The notes under the pieces: model-generated | What the model saw: only the letters and a program-made list of their open reading frames with translations | Database searches by the model: none | What the model was told of the DNA's origin: nothing | In this document: in pieces, positions 1-13,998 of the stretch | Layout of the letters: every line of letters begins with the position of its first letter | Numbering within the stretch: position 1 is the stretch's first letter | Made by a program: the position numbers and the translations under genes | Origin: Prunella strophiata | Lineage: Eukaryota > Chordata > Aves > Passeriformes > Prunellidae | Direction: 5' to 3' | Assembly: GCA_036583965.1 (NCBI GenBank) | Contig: JAZBQD010000019.1 | Location: 19,387,085 to 19,451,084, forward strand | DNA: 64,000 nt

Positions 1-369
1 TTTTCCCTGAGCCCGAGCTGTGTTGTAGCTGTGCTCGGTTTTGCCTTGCTGCCTGGTGAGTGTGGCTGTGCCTGGTGCTCACAGACTGGCTGCTCCTTTC
101 TGGTGTCACTGGACTTGTTCTCCTCATCTTGCTCAAGCATGGTAGGGCTGCAGCCCTGGTATTCATGCCTCTGCTGCTGTGATGTTGATGTTATTAATTC
201 CTGGGTTGCCTTCTCTCGAAGAACAGTCTGCTCTACCACCACATGTATTTTAATTCCACTTTGAAATGTACCTTTCTGTACTAAATTGAACTGTACTGAA
301 GTAACATGCAAATGGTGTTTGTCATACTTCTTTTATTTTATTAGATGGGAGAATTTATATTTTGAATCA
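1..369. other. GC-richer left edge, no gene assigned
   Basis: The first 250 bases are clearly richer in G and C than the following kilobases and contain an open frame of 77 codons (31-264, +). Its composition (many Cys, Ser and Leu) is that of translated noncoding DNA and I recognise no domain. A GTGAGT follows at 55-60, but no acceptor can be judged because the window begins just upstream. The block could be part of an older repeat or a transcribed region that continues to the left. I assign no function. Confidence 0.3.
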
Positions 370-471
370 CATTAATAAACAAACAAAATAACCAACCAAC
401 ATTAAATAAAAAGAACAAAAAAAAAAAAAAAAAAAAAAAACAAACAAACAAAAAAAAAACCCCAAAAAACA
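370..471. repeat. A-rich low-complexity tract with 24-A run
   Basis: A-rich sequence interrupted by CAAA and CCAA motifs contains an uninterrupted run of 24 A (417-440). It is followed by more CAAA units and a CCCC-A6 end. This A/CAAA style of tract recurs through the window (1363, 28810, 35581, 61740). It is simple sequence, with no sign of an attached retrogene. Confidence 0.9.
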
Positions 472-611
472 TTCCTTCCATTGTTTTAGGAGGATTACTT
501 TCCCTTTGAGAGATTGTGGAATATTGTAAGGAAACCTATACCTGTTCTAAGATACAAACTGTACTGTTGAAGGAATAGGAAACATATTGCATTTTTTTCC
601 AGCAAAGAGGG

Positions 612-631
612 AAAAAAAAAAAAAAAAAAAA
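612..631. repeat. (A)20 homopolymer
   Basis: Uninterrupted run of 20 A following a purine-rich stretch. It is a simple repeat. Confidence 0.9.
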
Positions 632-1683
632 GTCTGCGGCCTGTCTTAATTTTATTATTATTGAATTATGTTTTCCAAATTAATACTGAAGTGCAACTTG
701 CTCTAAGGTACATTTACTGACTGAAACATAAGCCATAAGCTGATCAGCATTTGAGTGCCACAGATGAGAAACAGGATAGGTTTATTCTTGGAAGGCAAAA
801 GCAGTTCCAAATCTGTTGATACAGTGTGACTCTGTGTCTGTTGTTCCTGTCTTTTTCCTTAAATGATAAATAGAGGTGCATTGACAGTAGTGCACTACTC
901 CCTGACCAAAGTTATCTTGTTAATGGGTCAATGGCAGAAAGATGAGGTGTGAAATTCGATCTAAAATAAAAATCCTGGAGTCGAGAACAAAGAATAGATA
1001 ACAGCTGCTTAGCTAACTTAACACTTCAGAGTCACAGGGGTCAGTTTGTCATCTATGGGAACCAGCAAGATATAGCTTAATCTTGTTTGTACTTTTCTTC
1101 CTTTTGTCTCGTGCTGACTATGCTTGGGTTTAGTTTATAAATCATCTATAGCAAGGCACCTAGGGCAAATAAGGGTAATCTTGCCATGTATCATCTTGCA
1201 AACAGTATCTGTAATCTTGTAAACATAAGATATGGAAACCAGTTATAACTTTTAAAATCCCAATTCTTAGGTAAGATCCACATAGAAAACTATGTGGCTT
1301 CATTTGTGCAGTTCAAAAATATTTAGATCTCTACTGTATGGTTTGTCTAAGATTTCTGTTAAACAAAAAAAAAAAACCAAAAACAAACGCAAAACAAACA
1401 AAGAAAATACCCCAACACAATCCCCTTCCAAAACTTCAACTCTTTATAAGGCTAGATGTTGTACAGGTCTAAAACCTAGGAAAGAAGCAATAACACCATC
1501 TACAACCCCACTCAGCTCTGTTTTTTAGATTCTCACTGAGTGATGCAATCCAGGATATTCACTTCTTTACTCCATTAATACTATTAAGGAGATTAATTAA
1601 CCTAGGCTTGTTGCTGTTTGATAGACATTAGTGATCCTGCAACTTTTTTTTCTCTCTCAAGTTTTTCTCTCTTGTTTCCTTAG
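632..1683. other. Noncoding, no gene seen; A-rich tract near 1363-1400
   Basis: Apart from an A-rich CAAA-type tract at about 1363-1400, I see no feature here. The 78-codon frame at 1292-1528 is created largely by the A-rich tract (poly-Lys/Asn/Thr) and is not credible as a gene. The last 45 bases form the pyrimidine-rich approach to the candidate exon that starts at 1684. Confidence 0.6.
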
Positions 1684-1762
1684 GAAAGGGGAATATGAGG
1701 CAGTGAAGAAAAAGACAGCAACCAATCATAGTGTTGAAGTTCACATAGGACAATTGGACAAT
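1684..1762 (+). CDS. Candidate internal coding exon (79 nt), unrecognised
   Basis: The block is preceded by about 35 bases of nearly pure pyrimidine ending in TTAG (TAG at 1681-1683), a strong 3' splice site. It is followed at once by GTAAGT (1763-1768), a strong 5' splice site. Of the three frames, two hit stops within the block. The third, after one leading base, is open for 26 codons with a protein-like composition: it begins KGEYEAVKKKTATN and ends VEVHIGQLDN. The exon would begin one base before a codon boundary and end in phase 0. I do not recognise the peptide and see no partner exon that corroborates it. If real, the window lies inside a long-intron gene on the plus strand. The alternative is a chance arrangement, since acceptor-like tracts are common in this AT-rich DNA. 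This is an inference from splice signals only. Confidence 0.35.
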
Positions 1763-1768
1763 GTAAGT

Positions 1769-4700
1769 ATTAGGGGCAGATAAAAGGCCTGATTTCAAAG
1801 AAAAGGAGCTGTGAGACTATGGAGTGGAGAAGCTGTGGAGTGCCAAGAAAATTACTTGTAGAGCCATATGCAAGCATTATGATGAATGTGCATGCCACAT
1901 ATTTGATATTGACAAGAAGGGTCTGAAACTTTATTTTTCTTCTCTTCTGTGACAGATTTCATACCCCTGTATAGCCAACTTTATCCCCTAATTTCAACCC
2001 ATATCAACATAAATTAGTGCCTAAATAATTCTGATTGGGTGTCCCTAGGCCAGTACCTTTTATCTCATCTGTAGACTTCAACAAGTCTATGCACTATCTC
2101 ACATGTGGTATCTTTGCCTAAGTTTAATTATCTAACAGAAGTAAACATTCTTTATCCATGAATATGTGCATATTGGGGCACATATGTTTTAAGCCAATAA
2201 TATTCATTCTTCTGTAAAATGCTACTGAAGTTAATGGAAGAAATAGCCTAGGAGTGATGTGTGTTGAGGGAGGACTGGGAGAGTGAAGGAAGCAGACAGA
2301 GACAGAAGAGTATAGCTGCCTTTCATCTGCTACCTACGTGTTCTGTACTCCTCCTGGTTACAGTAAAACTTGTTTATTTTTCCCTCTTATCTGGCTGCTA
2401 TTGTAATTAGAATAACTATTGTATAGTGCTCCATAGCATGTATCTATCAGTGATTTCCATAAAGGTATCAGCACCTGGAACATTTTCTAGTGTATTATGC
2501 CATGATGAGGAGATATTCTGCAACTGACTGAACCTTTACTATGGAGAAGGAAGTTATTCCATCCTTTGTAATAATGCTTATGGGTTAAATGTCTGAGAGG
2601 AGAAATTCTTCTTTTAAGGCAGCTGCTTTAGTCTGGAAACTTAGATTATCATGCAATTTTACTTGCCCAATATGCAAATTTTGCTCTTAGAGTGTTCTTG
2701 GTACAAAGTCTTGATGGGAAATACAGCATTGCATTGGCATGAGTTTGTCTAGTAAATCTGGTTAGCTGTGTTCCAGTCTCTTCAGACTTCTAAATTCCTG
2801 CTAAGGAAGAGTTAAACACTGCATGAAATAAGTAGGAAAACAGCTGCTGAAATGTTTTGTTATTTCAGACCTAGATCAGGATCTAACTGCTGTTTCTGCT
2901 GCATATGCTCCCCAATAGCAAGTTTGAGGGGGCAGAGACAGGTTGCCAGCACTGTACCTGACCAAGGCCAGAGAGAGCACTTATTTTCACCAGTAATTTG
3001 AAATGGTAATCTAAGTAAACATTCATTTATTATACTACAACTTATGTACAAGCACATTACAAGGTAGGCCTGACATACCTTATAAGAACTACCACACTAC
3101 AGTATTGCAGAACTTCATTAGTTCAATGGACAACTTATATAAAAGTAAGCAAACTTATATATAGAATGTACATTCTATTATTAGTAGTAGTATAGTCAAA
3201 ATAAACTAACTGACAACAGCATTTCTTAAATCTTCTATAGTGCATATGTTTAACTTCATTATGGACAGAAAAGACAATTGTAAACCAGGGTATTTTTACA
3301 AGACTGAAGCATTCACTCCTGATGTAGAGAAGACCTTCCTTCTGAAATGCTCTTTAATATTTATTATTATTAGGATCATAATAAAAACATAACTAGTATA
3401 ATTAGTTGGATAATGAATAATTGATTAAATGCCTAATAAAGTAGAACTGTACAAACACGTAGAATTCTCATTTTTGAGCATCTTTGAAATATATTTGCTA
3501 CTAACTTTAAAGTCAAAATACTATAAGAACTCATACCAGGAGAAGCCAGCTATGAAACACAGTTCAGTAGATTTTCAAGCTAAACATGGATCTGTTTCAT
3601 GGTCCTTGTTATCTGTTGAGAAAAGTCTCACTAAATTAATGGAGAACTCATCGTCACGGTTGGATTTCTGCTCTTAAACCTAAAGAAAATGCCTTGCCAT
3701 TAATTTGAGGTAGTCGAAGAAGGTATATACTCCTTCTGCCAAAACCTGATTAAATTACTTCAAACTGTCTTTTTCAAACTTAAAACTTATTCTATTTAAA
3801 CCACAATACTTCAAGCTATTGTTTAAGAAACTACCATGAGAAAGAATCCTGTTCAGTGCCTGCTGCTAAGGAACTTGATCTGACTGTCATGGTTGTACAT
3901 TAAACATATTAATTATGTGCAGAAATTATCTGCATAGTAGCAGTCACTACAAACAACTTTCAGACACACATTTTCATTTGCATATGCTAAATGAGTGTAG
4001 AAACATCATTAGTTACGGTACACCGAAGAAAAAATCAAGCAGGGACAAAGTGTTTTAACACCACTGGAAGATGGTCAGCTGCAACTGAAAAACAGTTACT
4101 GAACAAAAATATCTGTCACTATTGTCTTAGAAGTCTCTAAAAGGCAACAGCCAGTCTTTGTGACACCAACACAGATTATGCTTATTCAGCAAGTTTATGT
4201 TGTTTGCTGTAATTATTGTAAAACTTTTGACCAGGGTCATGAAACCAGACAATGTCAATTAGTGCTCTGCATGCAATTCAACTGGATTAAGCCCCAAGGT
4301 GCAATGCTGAAGAGATTTAAGTGATGCATTATTGCATTACAGAACTGTGAAGTATATAACCCAAATAGCAATTTCAGTATATACGTCTCTACAGACTGCA
4401 ATCTCAAAGTAAACTATAGTAAACTTCACACAAATTTAAATAAAGAAAAATGGCAAACAAATGTTAGCAGCAAAAATTTAATATAGATGTGGAGGTGTGT
4501 ATGTGTGTATAATTATATGCTTATACACCATCCAAGCAGCAGAAGATTTAAGTTTCCCTTTTAATTCAGTTAGCTAGCTATGGTTTTTGCATGGTACACA
4601 AGCACTGACAAACTAAGATAGCACTGAAGTATTAAACAGGAGGATCCTAATGTTCATGTAAGCAGAGGTTATCACCTCATAGTTAAAGCTGATTTTTAGC

Positions 4701-5295
4701 TCAGAATACTTGACTGCTACAAGCAGTTGAGACTTTATTCTCTGTCTTTATAGAAAAGGCAAGTTTTGCTCCTTCTCATGACAAGAAAGTCGTGAAAATG
4801 TCAGGTTAGTACTTCAAAATCAAATCTAGAGCTCTTGCTTCCTTCTTCTCCAGTTTCTCAAATGCTTTTGCCATGGCTGTTTTTAAAGCACTGCTGAAAG
4901 AATGTTCTGGCTACAGGTGCAGACTCTACTATGATGCAAAGCTTGTTGCACAAAAAATCCTGGAGCACCTAATAGTGCATTTTAGCATCTGCAATAATGT
5001 CACTGTAAAGATTTTGTTACTATTAATGTTAGCATTGAACCCCATTGGAGAACATGCATATTTAGCCATACCATTTTCTGATAGATGCACTGAAAATGTG
5101 GGGATTTTAATTAACCCGCACTGTGAGGCATTGACAAATCACCATAGAAGCAAGCAATACTGACTCTGGCACATGTTCCAGTTCAGTAGAAATCAGCAGG
5201 AGTTATGTTCTCACTCTGACTGATTGGAAATTGAGCAGAAAATTATGTTTGATGCCTCATGCACCTTCATAAAGAATGGGTGGAGTAAATTTCAT
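1769..5295. other. Noncoding stretch, no gene seen
   Basis: AT-rich unique-looking sequence. Reading frames are short (at most 96 codons at 4873-5163, +) and show no domain or splice context that supports coding. An 18-bp perfect palindrome occurs at 3161-3178. I saw no transposon signature. Confidence 0.6.
3161..3178. repeat. 18-bp perfect palindrome
   Basis: The sequence ATAGAATGT followed directly by its reverse complement gives an 18-bp perfect palindrome with no loop, centred on GTAC. It has no known role. In a window of this size and AT content one such palindrome is only mildly surprising. Confidence 0.8.
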
Positions 5296-5384
5296 ATCAC
5301 AGAATCAAAGAATCATCCAGGTTGGAAATGATCTCTAAGATCATTGAGTCTAACCTTTGACTGATTACCACCATGTCAACTAGG
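5296..5384 (-). mobile_element. CR1 LINE 3'-end fragment
   Basis: Read on the minus strand, this is the typical end of an avian CR1 non-LTR retrotransposon. The plus strand shows TCACAGAATCAAAGAATCAT (the reverse of the duplicated ATTCTATG-type terminus), then CAGGTTGGAAATGATCTCTA, then a match to the next part of the 3' untranslated region as far as about 5384. Only about 90 bases remain, so it is a severely 5'-truncated copy, as is usual for CR1. Divergence (for example CAAAG for CATAG) marks it as old. Confidence 0.85.
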
Positions 5385-8300
5385 AAAAAATAAAAATAAA
5401 AATTAACTCAATTATGATATTTAATTACTGTTGCATAGCAAAAAAAAGATGTGCAGGCATTGGGATTTCCTTTAAAGAAAGAAATGGTTGGACAATAAAA
5501 TATTGTAAACTGGAAATACAGTATTGTTTTTTTGTAAGAAATGAAGTATTAAGGAACATCTCTACTTAAGTGCCTGCACCTATGCTTCCCAATTGCAGCA
5601 GTTTTGTTAGAGAAAGCCATTGGAACCAACTTACAGCTGTATGAAAAGACAAGTAAACATGCTCACATGAAAGTGAAGTGTGAATATTTTTTTAGAACGC
5701 CTTGGGTTCTCTCCACTTCACTTACCTCACCTATGTACTTCATCTCCCACCAACGCTGACTCAGAAAAATGTGTCCTTCCCCCAAAACAGATGTTATTCT
5801 ACTTTCAGTTTTACATAAGAAAAATATTTCTCCAAGTTATAAAAAACCCTGCTCTGATAAACCTAATATCTAATCATTCACAGCTGTAAATCATTATTGA
5901 TAGCATATTACAAGTTGTATTTCATGTAAAGACCTTGTATGTCCTTGGGAGATATTTCATGCCAAAACCTAGATCAGAAAGCTATAGTCAAAATATAGCC
6001 TCCATAGGAAGGCACACCATATGTTTCCCTAACTAATTTAAGATACTGCTTAACAAAATGGTTGTTTTCTTAGGTTAATTTGGGAAAAAACTCTTTCAGG
6101 GAAACTGCACACATGCCTATTTAATGGCTGCATACACCAGAAATGTCTATAAATGGTTTCTTTACATTATATTTTTTTTAAACTTTATTTTCAGTGTGTA
6201 TAATTGGACAACCATGATAAGATGAAACTCTGCTTACATACAAAAAGTACATAGGGGTGAAAACCAGAATACAATGGAAATGGGAAGTTTTGACTTATTT
6301 CTCTTGCATTCAGTTATTCCGTTCAACCATAATTTTTTCTTTTTAATCTTTGGTAAATTTAGTAAGAGATTTAACTACCTCATAGCCTCATTTTAGACAT
6401 TTTCCCTGCACAAGCTGTAACATAAATTCTCATGTCTTTTATCACATCTTCTCTTTTTCTGATGAATGTGTAAACACCCACATAGCTCTCTTCTCTTCAG
6501 CAAAGTAATTTTCTTAGTAATTCTTCTCAGATCTAAAATAAAAAGAAGGCTCCCATTTCTACACACAAATATCTGCTACCAGGTGTCTATGCAGTAAGGG
6601 CAGAGCAGGTAGATTTAAAATAGACCAAAGTTAGGTTTTGAGCTCCTTTAAATGATGGAACTTGCCTTTATGACAGTAGGAAGTGCTAGTGGTGTTGTGG
6701 CCACTGCTGCCTAATTCTGATAGCTGTTTTCCCCTTTCATTGCACTGCTATCCTGTATCAGAAAGTCTGTATGCAGATCTAAGAGTTTTGTTGTAAAATG
6801 ATAAATCTCACAAAATTATTCAGGCAAGTTTGAAGGTTTTAGAAGTTTTTCATCATGTGCAGTTTTCCAATTGGATCACTGAACTCTCATGCAAAGTACA
6901 GTAACCTATGGAACAGATCATAGTCACATATTTTACTGTATTGGATTGTCATGAATACTGAATGCATTAAAATTTAACCATGAACAACACTTCTTTTTAT
7001 AACTTCTCCCTTTATCCCTTTTTTTTCAATATATCTGAATCTATTTCTGGCAGGTCTAATGAGTCTTTAAGTTCTGTATGAATTCAAGCCAAGGGGTTGG
7101 GGTTAATGCATGTTGGACTTAGAGATGTTTCTTCCTTTGGAAGAGCAGAAGGCCTTAAATGAGATGTCAGGAGGAAAAGTGTGTAAAGAAACTGCAGTGA
7201 GAAAACTGCCTAGAAGAGGGAGATAAACTTTTCAGTGTGTTTCACCTTGATCTCAAGCAGACAAGATGAGGAGTATAGGCAAGGTATAGGACAGCAATAC
7301 CCATTCTGAAGTTGCCATTTCATTTGGAGTTTGACTCAAACAAGGTAATTCTTCTGTAATGAAACTCCCATCTGGGCAGCTGAAGCCTAATTATGGATTT
7401 TCATCACAATTCTGACTTTTATGGGTAACTGTCACAGACATTTTGACTTATTTTGGACTGAATTTAAAGGTTTTCTAAAGTGTAGGAAGCAGCTACCTTC
7501 TCTGAGAGTTGTAAAAATTTATTGGGAGTGAAAGACTTAAGGATTTAATATGTTATCTAAAAGAAGACTAAGATGTGATTACATTATCTTCTGTAACTAC
7601 CTCAATGTTACTTATTAAAATGCCAACTACTAAATGGATGTTTAATTTGGAAAAGAAAAAGAAAAGGAATGAATGGCTTGAAAATTGGCTAGATGAATGC
7701 AAGACCCTGCATAATTCAGAAGGAAAGTAAGAATTATCTTAAACAACTTATTCTATCTGTGGCTGAATCTCCTTTTGATTTTGCAGTTTGTTTTGATGAC
7801 ATTTTTGTTTTTAAAGTGGCGAGTAAACAAAATCCAGAATGATACAGCTTGCAGAGAATTAGGCCCTTATGTTAATAGTGTTGAGTGAGACTAAGAAGTT
7901 GCATAAAAAGTGTGTATAAGTAAAGCAGTAAAATGTGGAAGCTGGAAAATAACTGAGTAGCTAAAAAAGTAAGCTCAATAGGAGTATTTCAGAGGACTGG
8001 ATTAGATCTGCAATAGCAAAACTATGTAAATGACCAGGAAGCCATATAAAAAACTAGATTCCATGTCTGAGAACAAGAATTTAGTGTGAAAAATTGGATA
8101 ATAGGAGTCTGAATTTACAAGGGTAAAGTGACTTGGAAGGATTCCCAGGAGAGAAAAAGCTTGTTCTAAATAGTTCCAAGACATTTTTTTTTTAATCCAT
8201 GTATGAATTTCTAAACTCTCACACTTCAAGGAACCGGAAAAAAAGTTGGGTTATCTGTTTGGTATGTAAGATGTATTTTATTTTTCGGTGGCATAAGGCC

Positions 8301-11300
8301 ATGCAAGTCAGTTGGAAGATCTAAACAGAATTAAGATTTTATGCTATTTTTCATAGATATTTTTTATCTTGTGGTTAGATTTTGTCACTGTTTTGGTTTG
8401 AGATTTTTTAAAGTACTTTTCTGGCAGGAACAAGTCTACTACCTTTTAATAATATCTGAACTTTACTATTCCTGTTCTATAAATAGGTTAATCAAGATTG
8501 TTAATGATAGAAGAGGTCACCAGAAAAACATAAGGGGAAAAATATTTATAATTTAGCCTCTTTATTTGTGTGGCTTAAAAATTCACAATTTAAGTTCTAT
8601 CACATTATGTGAAGAGCCTTCTTAATTTTTGACTTCTTCCTCTGTTTCTGCTCAGTTTCTCTGTGTAGTTTTTTCACATGCACCTATGCATTCTGAAATG
8701 CTTATAGATGTGGACACATAATCTAACTATAATAATTCAAATAAATTTAGCAATAAAACTTCCTTTTTATTACAAAAAATGTCCCACATGTGACAGCTTC
8801 AAATTTCCATATTAGCTAGGATTCAAAAATATATTTAAAACTTTAGCTAATGCTTTCATTTCAAACACCTTCAAAAGATAACCTAATGTGATCTGAAGTA
8901 ATCTCCATAGCTTTATGTGCCTTTCCTTTTCTGCTTTTGGGTCTTGATTCCAAATAGTTTAATTTCTAGTTTTTTGTCACTAGTTATAGAGGATTTTTCC
9001 ATTTGTTTTAGTAAGTCTACTGAATCTAAACCAAGGTTTTTAAAGCTAACGTGACAAACACCAGCTTAAGGTTTCAAGTTCATGTCCTGTTCACGTTCTG
9101 AGTATGTATTAAATTGGGTATATATTCTCCTGTGTGTCTGTATTGCTCTAGAAGAAAATTCTCAATGTGCTCTGGAAGGAGAGGTAGGATACTCCTACAG
9201 TGGTCTGAGCTGAAGATTTAGAATTACAAAGACACTTCAGAATACCTATGTCCTATAATATGTATTTACCTTTTGCCTAGCAATCATGTCTATTGATCTT
9301 TATTGGTTTATAATTCTGTTTATAATCATAAGATGAAGAGAAAAAGAAATATTTACTTTAAATACAATTTTAGAACACAGCAAATGACTTTAGATGCTAA
9401 AATCCATTTGTGAACTAAATGCTGTGAAGAAGTTAAAAGCCATCAAATATTGCAATGTTTATACTGTACATGACATGGTATATTCTGTAGATTTGAGCAG
9501 AACTCCGAATTATTTTGTAATCCTTTGGGGGAGGAGGGGGAAAAGGAGAGGGAAGGGAAGGGTTAAGTCTCTTGCTCTGATTTGTGATCCCAGAACTGAT
9601 TATAAAATTTACAGTATAGCTGATGGATACAACTGGATTCAGTCCAGTTTAGACCATAAGGAAGTACCAAACCCCCTGAAAAATGCATAAACCTCCAAGC
9701 TAAGGAATCACAGCTCTCCTGTGGTCTCTTCTAAATCGTGCATTCCTGTCTGCACAATAGCCAAGGGTCTTGGAAAAGATGACTTTGAAAAATCCACTTC
9801 GAGTTCCAAGTATTTTCCCCACTGAAAACAAAGTTGTAATTGGAGTCACTGGGGTTATGTAAGGGGTGATTTCAGCCTGTTCTCATATAGATAAGCATTT
9901 TTGCACCTTGTATGACCTTGATTGTCTGACAACTGAATAGATATTGCAGTAAGTTTCTGTTCATTTGAAACAATTATGTACAGATGTTTTCAAAGGATAA
10001 GAAAGCTGATCAGAAGGTACTTGAAATCCAGGAAAAGATAAATATAATATATGAAATAAACAAGTGCAACTGACACTGCTTGGAACTTTAATTGATGTAT
10101 TGTGCTGACAGCAGTACTGGACATTTTAATGTTTTGCTCAAGACTGTGAAACTTTAACCCCTGGGAAGCTTAGCCATGGGAATTGCTACATGGGGTTTCT
10201 CATAGTAATTTTTGTTTCAAAACAATATTGAAAATGAGTGGAGTAATAAATACAATCCAGCCATGAGCCTAGATTTTGTTCTGAACCTTTCTTTAGGCTC
10301 AGGCAAGCTGAGATAGTGTTTATAAAAGCTTTTGTCATTTATGATCTGTTCTCTGAAGGAAATGAGATCAAAGTATTCTCTTTCTCTGTATCTGTCTGTC
10401 AACTCTCACCTCTGTATGACAGAGTTTAAGTCCATTGGCCAAATGGACTACTTTGACAGAGATAGAGGTCCTTCATATATTTATTTCACAGAAATTGTCA
10501 TCAAAATGAAAAAGAAAATTATTTGGTTTGTGACATTGCTCAATTTTAATGATATAAGTACAGAGTTTAAACTGGGAAACATCACCTGGAATGTTGGTGG
10601 AAGCATGGAATAAGCATTAAGTGGATCTTGTGCCTCACCAGGTACCAATACAGTCCAAACACCAGATTTCAATGATTCTACTTTTTATGGTGTTATTTGT
10701 TATATTTCTGATTACTACACAGGTAGGAAATTCCGTTATTTAATATTCATTTTAATTTAAACTTCTTGTGGACTACAGGGAAAGTGAAACTAAATAGTCT
10801 CTTCTACTACTGTGTAGTCTTCGTTCTCTACAAAGTCCTTATTGTATCCTAGTCCTCACAGTTTTTATCACAATTTTCTTGAGCCATCCCTTGCCCTGTT
10901 TTTCTCTGAGATCATATTCAATTATCATCATATCCATGAAAAATTCTAGACATACACTGCTGTTTCAAATGTTTCCATCATTTCTTTGTGGTGTCAACAA
11001 CTGGAGCCATACCTTTTGAAATAGTTGGTTTTTCCTGAGCTTTCAGTTTTCTTTAATCTTTATTTCAGACTAAAGACTTTTCAGACATGTCTATTCTCTC
11101 TGTGTTGATAAATTCTCAAGCCTGCAAGGCTCTCAGCAAATAAAAAAATATTAATATTTAACACAAATATAGAGGAAGGATTGTAAATTTATTGCATGAG
11201 ATATTCGTTAAATTTTAATGACCTAAATTTGGTTCTTTGCAAAGCTATTTGTCTTCAAGCTGTAATATATTCAACAATATATATTATAGTTTCAATAAAT

Positions 11301-13998
11301 ATAATATTGTGTGCATATCTATAATACATATAAAGATATATTTTCTATAGGAAAATTGAATTTATTTATTTTACAGAAATCCTACGTTTTAAGTAGGTTT
11401 CCAAAGTAACAGTTCAAACAAACAGTTGTAAAGGTAAACATCTGTTTACTGAAAGTAAAAAAAAAACCAAAGAAAACATATCTTGATCTTAGGACTGAGC
11501 TCACTGTGAAGAAAATGGCACTTTTTTCTTCTTTTTTGAAGTTCAAAGGCCTAACACTAGGAAAACCACAACTTCTGTTACAGATGATATATTTTTTTTC
11601 TTTTTGTTTGGCAGGGAGGGGAAGTTACAAGAATTATCAAGGTATTTATACATTTTTTTCCCTACCATTTCCCTCTCCATCATATCTTCAAAAACTCTAA
11701 CCGAGACCAGTGAGTCAGGCAGCAGCAACACTGAGTTAGATTGAGCACAATATTGCATGAACAAATAAACCTCCAGATTAGTCTGCTCAAACAAATAATT
11801 ATCCATGTGGTTATGCAAATAACACACCTGCCCAAAATTTACACCAACTTGCACTTCTTACAGAATCAACCAAGAAAGGTACTTTGAAGTATTTTTAAAC
11901 ACTGAGATTAAACTCATTCTATGTAATTAAAACCTTTCTTAGGGAAACTGAGGCAAAAGAATTTGACAGTTTGCCACTAGTCATCCTTTCATTTCATGTA
12001 GGGGAAATAGGGTTTCTTTCTGTTAACTCATTTTATTGCATGGTTCTTTTGCTGTCTGTTCCCATTTATAATTTATTCTTTAAGCCCTGTGGAAGTCAGG
12101 CTTGAAATTTTGCTAGTTCTTCTTATAGCTAACATTTTCACAGAAGAGTTCCACTGGAATCCCCTCGCCATTCTAATTCTCAGCACATTAATTTTATTAG
12201 CTTAAATAAAAGGTTATAGCTTATGTATTTATAAAGTTTTTCTCCTTCTTTAAAATTATAAAAAATTAAATCATAACTACTATATTGTGATATGTACATC
12301 GCAATACTTAGAATGTTTTAAAAATTCTCCCCCAGGTCTGTTTTCCTCACTTCTGTTATGAACAGAGGTAGCTAAAATATCATTTGAAGCTTGAGAGACA
12401 TGGGCTGATATTCCAGGCCCACTGTCATCAAACCCCATTGAAGAAATTGGGAGCTTTCTTAAATTTTGATGGAGATGTTATTCAAAATTTTCAAGGTAAA
12501 GTGAAGGAGAAAATAATTGTTTGACTTCAAAAATGACAGCAACAACAAAAAAAAAATGTTTTGCTAGAAAATTTCTATTTGGTTGTGAAAATTGGTGGTG
12601 TGATACATATAGAAATTTATATGTATTACTCTGCATATGATTACTATGTGGTGAATTTTGTATGGCATTCAAATACATTGGTGTAGTTTGAACAAAATAT
12701 TAAAGTTTCTATGCAAGTGACAATGATGAAAAATAATTAAGATCAGAAGTACCAATATCAGACAAAAGAGTTGGAGTTAAAATGGATGCTTCAGACATTT
12801 ATCTGTTTACCCATCACTATTTATAGGCATTGCAATCATGAACTGAGCAGTACTTTATTGCATCTATTGTTTTAGACCTCTTAGCTTTAAGAAAAAAAAG
12901 TGCAAAAATAATTAAAGTTTCCTGGTCACGAGGCTTACTTCCTGAGCCATTGTCTATAAGTACTCAGGAAGTCACTTGGCATTAGTCACTGAAGGCCATA
13001 GGTAATTGCTGCAGCTTTATCACTTCCTGAGCTAATGCACGTAGGAAGCGGACATGAAAACAATAAAATTTTCAGCTAGGCCTCATTTGCCATTTAAATA
13101 TAAAAAAACTAGCAAGGGTTTAACACTTGACTGTTACCTCGGTCTTGGAGTCATTTTGAAGAAGGGGAAATTGGCAACCAGAAATATTGGTCTGTACTTG
13201 TTTTTAGAGCCTTGTATACAAGCTAACTGCCCCTGAGTACCAACTTTGACAGCTGCTCTTTTATTCCCAAATATATATTGTAATGTCTCTGATAAAATTT
13301 TCATCACTAGAGTTTGTGGCATAGTAAACAGACTGTCAGACTACAGCTTCATATGTAACCCAAATATAATTAAATATCCTTACTCACAAATAATGATTTT
13401 CTATTGTATGAAAAAATGCAAAACTTACATTTATCTTTCCAATATCTCAATATAGCTGAACTATAGACTCAGACAATTGTCCTTGTGCTCTCACTTTCTG
13501 CTTTACAATAGTGATATCAACTAATTCCTGAAGAAAATGTTATTAGTCTTGTAGGAATTATGAATTTACAAATAGTAAAGATCTGTGAGAAACTTTTGTC
13601 AATTCCCACATACATTTAATAAATCTGAATAAAATGGTGCTTGTTTCCTTTGCAAATATATGTAGAAGTAAACAAATGGACTTAGGACGAAAGACTATAA
13701 TGGAGTCAGTGTGGTGAGGGAGCTCATGATATAGGAAAAATCACAAAAATGGTCATTCTTCTTCTATTCCAAGAATGCAGTGGGGATGGGGAGGGTGAGG
13801 AAGGTGCAGGAAAGAAAAGGATACTGTGTCTTTCAATTCTTCCTAATCACCTTCTTGACCCAAAACCCCTCTTCTCTTATTTCAGGTCAGGGCCCCTAAT
13901 TAGCTGTTAAGCATGCCGTGTTGGCTTTCCAAAGCTGGGTGGAAGGATAAGATTAAGAGGCTAGAATATAAACAGAGACCTTCTGAATTTGGTGTAAG
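5385..13998. other. Noncoding stretch, no gene seen
   Basis: About 8.6 kb of AT-rich DNA with no recognisable element. All open frames are below about 105 codons, overlap on opposite strands (for example 11506-11700 + and 11543-11854 -) and show low-complexity or hydrophobic AT-driven composition. Local oddities are limited to short T or A runs. It may hold conserved noncoding elements, which cannot be judged from one sequence. Confidence 0.6.
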
